DNA of 5,980 nt from JAFGQE01 sp046484775 (GTDB lineage Bacteria; Bacillota; Clostridia; DUPQ01): the NCBI GenBank assembly GCA_046484775.1, contig JAWOIG010000043.1, forward strand, positions 1 to 5,980. The letters are read 5' to 3'. Shown here piece after piece: positions 1-3,735 of the stretch (position 1 is the first letter of the stretch; every line of letters begins with the position of its first letter). The translations under genes and the position numbers were made by a program. The notes beneath the pieces are model-generated. The model was given only the letters and a program-made list of their open reading frames with translations. It did no database searches and was not told where the DNA came from.

Positions 1-936
1 ACCGAGATGACACAGCTGCTGTCCTTCATCGAGGACAAGGAGGTTTCCTTGAATGTTGTTTCAAAATCCGGGACTACCACCGAACCGGCGATTGCTTTTC
101 GTATATTGAAGAATCATATGGAAAAAAAGTATGGACCGAGAGCGCGCGACAGGATATTTGCAGTGACTGATTCAAGCAGGGGGGCAGTGAAGAGCATCTG
201 CGACAGGGAAGGTTACACCTCTTTTGTGATACCTGACGACATAGGTGGAAGATACAGCGTCCTGACGCCTGTGGGTCTGCTTCCGCTTGCCGCTGCAGGA
301 GCTGATATACAGAAGCTGCTTGAAGGAGCGGCCGAGGCAATGAAAGGATGTGTTGAAAAAGAAAGCTCATGCCTGAAGTACGCCGCGGCCCGGAACACAT
401 TGTATGACTCAGGCAAGACTACGGAAATCCTGGGTGTTTACGAAAATTCCCTCAGGTATTTCGCGGAATGGTGGAAACAGCTTTTCGGCGAAAGCGAAGG
501 CAAGGAAAACAAGGGTCTCTTCCCGGCGTCCGTAGTTTTCAGCTCAGACCTTCATTCCATGGGCCAGTATATCCAGCAGGGCATGAGGAATATATTTGAA
601 ACAGTCATATCCGTGGAAAATCCTCCTCATGATGTAGTGATACCGTCTGCAGGCGACGATGGGGACGGGCTTGGATATCTGGCTGGAAAGACGATGAATT
701 ATGTGAATGATATTGCCCTGAAAGCCACGGTGAACGCACATACTGCGGGAGGAGTGCCCAATATTATACTTGGTCTTCCCGAACAAAACGAAAGATACTT
801 GGGTCAGCTCGTTTATTTCTTTGAATACGCATGCGCGGTAAGCGGATACATGCTCGGGGTAAATCCATTCGACCAGCCGGGAGTAGAGGATTATAAAAGG
901 GAAATGTTCAGGATGCTGGGCAAGCCCGGACATTGA
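1..936 (+). CDS. pgi: Glucose-6-phosphate isomerase, C-terminal ~311 residues (5' end outside window)
   Basis: This cytoplasmic enzyme interconverts glucose 6-phosphate and fructose 6-phosphate in glycolysis and gluconeogenesis. The frame is open from base 1, so the ATG at 7 is internal. Compared from memory with the ~450-residue Bacillus protein, about 120 N-terminal residues are missing. Visible hallmarks are the phosphate-binding SKSGTTTEP (61-87), family signature 1 around GGRYSVLTPVGLLPLA (near 244-291), and signature 2 FDQPGVEDYK (868-897). The likely catalytic residues of the Bacillus-type enzyme are present: Glu in FGESEGK (490-492), His in DLHSMGQ (553-555) and Lys in VEDYK (895-897). 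The protein ends soon after LGKPGH, a few residues shorter than the Bacillus enzyme. No clear terminator follows the stop. It is a housekeeping gene and is probably functionally unrelated to the glycan genes downstream. Identification is secure. Confidence 0.97.
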   Translation, partial: TEMTQLLSFIEDKEVSLNVVSKSGTTTEPAIAFRILKNHMEKKYGPRARDRIFAVTDSSRGAVKSICDREGYTSFVIPDDIGGRYSVLTPVGLLPLAAAGADIQKLLEGAAEAMKGCVEKESSCLKYAAARNTLYDSGKTTEILGVYENSLRYFAEWWKQLFGESEGKENKGLFPASVVFSSDLHSMGQYIQQGMRNIFETVISVENPPHDVVIPSAGDDGDGLGYLAGKTMNYVNDIALKATVNAHTAGGVPNIILGLPEQNERYLGQLVYFFEYACAVSGYMLGVNPFDQPGVEDYKREMFRMLGKPGH

Positions 937-947
937 ACGCAGATAGG

Positions 948-975
948 TTGATTAATGGTTTATTGATGATATAAT
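948..975 (+). promoter_or_regulatory. Predicted sigma-70/sigma-A promoter with extended -10
   Basis: The -35 candidate is TTGATT (948-953), matching TTGACA at four of six bases. A 16-base spacer follows, then a perfect -10 TATAAT (970-975) preceded by TG one base upstream (TGATATAAT), which is an extended -10. Transcription would start near 981-983, only ~22 bases before the ATG at 1004. It lies in the only real intergenic gap of the window and would drive the membrane-protein gene and perhaps the genes after it. This is a sequence-based prediction only. Confidence 0.65.
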
Positions 976-979
976 CATC
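965..979. repeat. Perfect inverted repeat overlapping the -10 box
   Basis: GATGATATAATCATC has two perfectly complementary 6-base arms (965-970 and 974-979) around the 3-base centre ATA, and the -10 box sits across it. As DNA it could be a small operator. As RNA it would lie upstream of the predicted start site and not be transcribed from this promoter. No T-run follows, so it is not a terminator. It may be chance. Confidence 0.35.
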
Positions 980-993
980 TGGGATTATTTACT

Positions 994-998
994 GAAGG
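994..998 (+). promoter_or_regulatory. Ribosome binding site that fixes the start at 1004
   Basis: GAAGG (994-998) lies 5 bases before the ATG at 1004. An in-frame GTG at 998 would extend the protein by two residues but overlaps this Shine-Dalgarno site and has no site of its own, so the ATG is preferred. Confidence 0.7.
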
Positions 999-1003
999 TG
1001 CAA

Positions 1004-1468
1004 ATGAAGGAATTTATTGAAGTCCTGCTGCTGTCAATGGTACCACTTATAGAACAGAGGGGTGCCATTCCGCTTGGGATAATAATCTATGATCTGAACC
1101 CGTTTGCGGTATTTGCAGTTTCCTTCATAGGAAGCCTGGTACCGGTTCCCTTTATTCTTTTCTTTTTTTCCCACATATTCGATTGGCTTGGAAAAACAAA
1201 GATTTTAAAATGGTTCTATGACTTCATTGACCGCAAGGTGAGAAAAGGCCGGGAAAAAGTAGAGAAGTATGAGAAATGGGGTTTGATCATATTCGTTGCC
1301 ATACCCCTTCCCACGACGGGGCTTTGGACCGGAAGCGCTATAGCAGCTTTTCTGAAGATGGATAAAAAGAAGGCCGCACTGTATATTTTGACCGGGGGAT
1401 TCATTTCTGCGGCGGTGATTACGCTTCTTTCAATTATATTTCCCGCTTTGCTTGGATACAAGGGATGA
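1004..1468 (+). CDS. Small integral membrane protein, COG2426 / putative small multidrug export family
   Basis: This 154-residue, strongly hydrophobic protein resembles the COG2426 / Sm_multidrug_ex (PF06695) family. An N-terminal segment (about 5-30) contains SMVPLIEQRGAIPLGI, with Glu17, Arg19-Gly20 and Pro23, a recognisable family signature. A second hydrophobic stretch (about 33-58) is followed by a basic, charged linker (about 63-92, rich in Lys/Arg/Glu). Then come a third segment with PLPTTGLWTG (101-110) and a C-terminal membrane helix (about 126-150). The paired proline-rich, polar motifs inside hydrophobic segments suggest re-entrant loops as in DedA/VTT-like proteins; that is inference. 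The export name is inherited annotation with little direct support, and the substrate is unknown. The gene has its own promoter (948-975) and lies 43 bases before the propeller gene, so it may be co-transcribed with the glycan genes or simply be adjacent. Confidence 0.85.
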   Translation: MKEFIEVLLLSMVPLIEQRGAIPLGIIIYDLNPFAVFAVSFIGSLVPVPFILFFFSHIFDWLGKTKILKWFYDFIDRKVRKGREKVEKYEKWGLIIFVAIPLPTTGLWTGSAIAAFLKMDKKKAALYILTGGFISAAVITLLSIIFPALLGYKG

Positions 1469-1470
1469 CA

Positions 1471-1480
1471 CTGACGTCAG
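1471..1480. repeat. 10-base perfect palindrome CTGACGTCAG
   Basis: This self-complementary 10-mer is in the 43-base gap between the membrane-protein stop (1468) and the propeller start (1512). Its position would suit an operator for the downstream operon, but a 10-base palindrome is expected several times by chance in 6 kb. There is no second copy in the gap. Confidence 0.2.
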
Positions 1481-1498
1481 CCGCAGGGCAACAAGACC

Positions 1499-1503
1499 GG
1501 AGG
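1499..1503 (+). promoter_or_regulatory. Strong Shine-Dalgarno site fixing the start at 1512
   Basis: GGAGG (1499-1503) stands 8 bases before the ATG at 1512. It rules out the upstream in-frame TTG at 1452, which would add 20 unfamiliar residues and overlap the preceding gene. Confidence 0.85.
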
Positions 1504-1511
1504 AAAGCATT

Positions 1512-2759
1512 ATGGAAATACTTGCCAACGAATTTATTAAGATTGAGGACGGCACCGCTCAAGGACTTTCTTGCTATAGTCCGGGAATTTGCATGGGTGA
1601 GGACGGAAGGATTGTCTCTACCTGTGAAGTATCCGGCAATGTGAAGGTTCTTGAAAGGAATCCTGGCACCTGCGATAGATACGGGGTGCTCTCACAGGGA
1701 CGGATATATATATCGGACGACAAGGGAAAGACCTTCAATAAGGTTCATGAATTCCCATTCATGCACGCAAGGCCGTTCCGATGCGGTAGAAGGCTCTATG
1801 TGCTCGGCCATTGCGCCGACCTGATGATAATCGCATCCGACGACAATGGCATGACATGGAGCGCACCATCAAGGCTTACCGACGGCGAGGACTGGCATCA
1901 GGCTCCGACAAATGTTCATTTTGAAGACGGCAGGGTCTACATCGTCATGGAGAAGAGAAAACCAATGGGCATTACCGGATGGATGGTGAACAACATAGCT
2001 CCGGTGGTTATGAGAGGCAGCGTCGACTGCGACCTTCTCAACAAGGATAACTGGACTTTTGCATCCGAACTGTATTTTCATGAAGCGGTTCAAAAGGAAA
2101 GGCTTGAGTATTCCGGGATTCCTTTTTTCTGGACGACGCCGTCAACATATGTGGAGATAGCACCCGGCAGGGCATGCGCCGAGATCGGGTGGCTTGAAAC
2201 AAACATTGTGCGGCTGCATGATGAAAGACACTATTTTCATGACAAAGGCACTTTGCATCTTTTCATGCGTGCCCATACCGGTCTGACCGGTTATGCAGCC
2301 ATGGCCAAGGTCGTGGAAAAAGACGACGGCACAATGGAAACTATGCTTGAGGAGGTTCCTTCGGGCAGAAAAATTGTTTATGTGCCGATGCCCGGAGGGC
2401 AAATGAAGTTTCACATTCTGTTCGATACCGTAACAGAACTTTACTGGCTGCTTTCCACGCAGGCAACCGACAGCATGACAAGGGCCGAGCTGCTTCCGGA
2501 CGACAGGTATAATCTTCCCGACAATGAAAGAAGGCGGCTTGTACTTCATTTTTCAAAGAATTGCTTCGACTGGTGCTTCGCCGGAATCGTTGCAGAAGGC
2601 AGGGACGAAAAGATGTCGAGGAATTACGCCGCAATGGAAATCGACGGCGACGACCTTTACATAGTCTCAAGGTCGGGCGATGAAAATGCAAAGAGTGCGC
2701 ATGACGGAAATTTCATATCATTCCATAAAATCAAGCAATTCAGAAAATTAGTATATTGA
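1512..2759 (+). CDS. Sialidase-like Asp-box beta-propeller protein (putative exo-glycosidase), cytoplasmic
   Basis: This 415-residue protein has two canonical Asp-boxes, the S-x-D-x-G-x-T-[FW] turns of sialidase-type propellers: SDDKGKTF (68-75) and SDDNGMTW (109-116). A third block reads DWHQAPTNVHFEDGRVY (127-143), followed by Glu147. This resembles many proteins annotated as exo-alpha-sialidase or BNR-repeat (BNR_2-like) in environmental bacteria. The length fits a single six-bladed propeller. No signal peptide or lipobox is seen at the start (MEILANEFIKIEDG), so it should act in the cytoplasm. The Arg-Ile-Pro motif near the N-terminus of true sialidases is not evident; the equivalent region reads YSPGICMGEDGRI (22-34). 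Sialic acid is therefore not a safe substrate call. Its partners are an aldolase (7 bases downstream) and a rhamnosidase, which suggest a glycosidase or binding protein for a rhamnose-containing glycan. Fold is confident; activity is unknown. Confidence 0.82.
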   Translation: MEILANEFIKIEDGTAQGLSCYSPGICMGEDGRIVSTCEVSGNVKVLERNPGTCDRYGVLSQGRIYISDDKGKTFNKVHEFPFMHARPFRCGRRLYVLGHCADLMIIASDDNGMTWSAPSRLTDGEDWHQAPTNVHFEDGRVYIVMEKRKPMGITGWMVNNIAPVVMRGSVDCDLLNKDNWTFASELYFHEAVQKERLEYSGIPFFWTTPSTYVEIAPGRACAEIGWLETNIVRLHDERHYFHDKGTLHLFMRAHTGLTGYAAMAKVVEKDDGTMETMLEEVPSGRKIVYVPMPGGQMKFHILFDTVTELYWLLSTQATDSMTRAELLPDDRYNLPDNERRRLVLHFSKNCFDWCFAGIVAEGRDEKMSRNYAAMEIDGDDLYIVSRSGDENAKSAHDGNFISFHKIKQFRKLVY

Positions 2760-2761
2760 GG
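2758..2761 (+). promoter_or_regulatory. Ribosome binding site overlapping the upstream stop codon
   Basis: GAGG (2758-2761) overlaps the last two bases of the propeller gene's TGA (2757-2759) and lies 5 bases before the ATG at 2767. Ribosomes ending on the first gene sit directly on this site, which indicates translational coupling and a shared transcript. Confidence 0.75.
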
Positions 2762-2766
2762 ATGCT

Positions 2767-3735
2767 ATGAAGATCAAAAAAGATATATATACGAAATCTG
2801 ACAAGAAGATAAACAAGGGGATATTTCCCACGATGGTAACTCCTTTCAACGACAAGAATGAGATCGATTATCGGACTTTGTCGGATTTTATAGAAAAATT
2901 CGAGAACGACGGAGCCGATGGGCTTTTTGCAGTGTGTCAATCGAGCGAGATGTTCGGACTTGGCCCTGAAGAGCAGACGGCCCTTGCTTCATTCGTCAAA
3001 AATGAAAGCAAGCTTCAGGTAGTGGCGTCGGGACATACCCAGAGAGACCCGAAGGAACAGCTTGAAGCCATGAAAAGAATGGCCGGAACGGGTGTCGACG
3101 CGGTTGTGCTTATCAGCAATGCATTCGCCGGGAGTGAAGAGACAGACGATGCAATGCTGAGGAACCTCGATTGGTTTCTAAAGGAATTCCGTGAGGATGT
3201 CCCGCTTGGAATATATGAATGCCCTTATCCGTACAAACGACTTCTTTCCGAGAAGGTACTGGAGTACATTATTGAAACAGGAAGATTCTTTTTTCTTAAG
3301 GACACATCATGCGATATGGAAATAATAAGAAAAAGGCTTGGCATCACGGGAAGTTCGGGTTTCGGCCTTTACAATGCCAATGCGGAAACACTGGCAGAAA
3401 GCATGAAGGCAGGAGGATCGGGCTACAGCGGGATCCATGCAAATATTTCGGTTAAACTCGTAAGGCGGGTTATGGAAAATCCTGATCCCCGGGACGGGTT
3501 GTCCATAAAGGCCCATGAATTGCTCATGGAGCTTTCGGGATATCTCGGAGGAGCGCATTATCCTGTCTCTGCAAAGGCAATGCTGGTGGACATGCGGGTG
3601 TTCAAAGGAATCGAAACGCGTATAAAGAACAAGGATTGCCTCACTTTGGAAAACATGGCGCGCGGAAAGGAAATACTGAAAAAAGTATTGGTGTTTGAAG
3701 ATGAATTCAATAATGAATCCAAGATGCGAAGGTAG
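2767..3735 (+). CDS. DapA/NanA-family class I aldolase or lyase (dihydrodipicolinate synthase family)
   Basis: This 322-residue (beta/alpha)8-barrel enzyme of the DHDPS/N-acetylneuraminate lyase family (PF00701) starts with GIFPTMVTPF (18-27). The Schiff-base lysine is Lys178 in FFLKDTSC (codon 3298-3300) and the catalytic tyrosine is Tyr150 in GIYECPYPYKR (codon 3214-3216). Their 28-residue spacing equals that of E. coli DapA (Tyr133/Lys161) and NanA (Tyr137/Lys165). The usual G-[TS]-T-G-E carboxylate loop reads CQSSEMFGL (57-65): Ser59-Ser60 can replace the Thr/Ser pair, but Glu is shifted by one and the glycine is lost. It is therefore unlikely to be the true lysine-biosynthesis DapA. Members of this family cleave or condense pyruvate with an aldehyde. 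Next to a rhamnosidase, a 2-keto-3-deoxy sugar acid is a reasonable guess for the substrate, and a sialic-acid-like sugar a second. The gene lies 7 bases after the propeller gene and overlaps the rhamnosidase by 35 bases. Confidence 0.9.
   Translation: MKIKKDIYTKSDKKINKGIFPTMVTPFNDKNEIDYRTLSDFIEKFENDGADGLFAVCQSSEMFGLGPEEQTALASFVKNESKLQVVASGHTQRDPKEQLEAMKRMAGTGVDAVVLISNAFAGSEETDDAMLRNLDWFLKEFREDVPLGIYECPYPYKRLLSEKVLEYIIETGRFFFLKDTSCDMEIIRKRLGITGSSGFGLYNANAETLAESMKAGGSGYSGIHANISVKLVRRVMENPDPRDGLSIKAHELLMELSGYLGGAHYPVSAKAMLVDMRVFKGIETRIKNKDCLTLENMARGKEILKKVLVFEDEFNNESKMRR
3690..3693 (+). promoter_or_regulatory. Weak ribosome binding site for the rhamnosidase, inside the aldolase gene
   Basis: GGTG (3690-3693) is complementary to part of the anti-Shine-Dalgarno region and lies 7 bases before the ATG at 3701. 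The alternative ATG at 3713 has no such site at normal distance; the nearest is GAAG, 12 bases away. Start choice remains uncertain, and coupling to aldolase translation may matter more than this site. Confidence 0.4.

Noticed and set aside
544..933. Long minus-strand open frames opposite pgi, the propeller and the rhamnosidase (for example 544-933, 2142-2549, 5189-5521)
   Set aside because: They lie wholly opposite strongly supported genes, show no recognisable domains, and have Cys/His/Arg-rich translations typical of antisense frames.
965..979. Rho-independent terminator after pgi
   Set aside because: The stem is short and A/T-rich and no run of T follows. The element instead coincides with a -10 promoter box.
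998..1003. GTG start at 998 for the membrane protein
   Set aside because: It overlaps the GAAGG ribosome binding site that correctly serves the ATG at 1004.
1452..1511. TTG start at 1452 extending the propeller protein by 20 residues
   Set aside because: No Shine-Dalgarno site precedes it, it overlaps the preceding gene, and an excellent GGAGG lies 8 bases before the ATG at 1512.
1512..3735. A sialic acid catabolic (nan) operon
   Set aside because: The propeller lacks an evident Arg-Ile-Pro motif, the aldolase loop differs from NanA, no nanE, nanK or nanT is present, and the third gene is a rhamnosidase.
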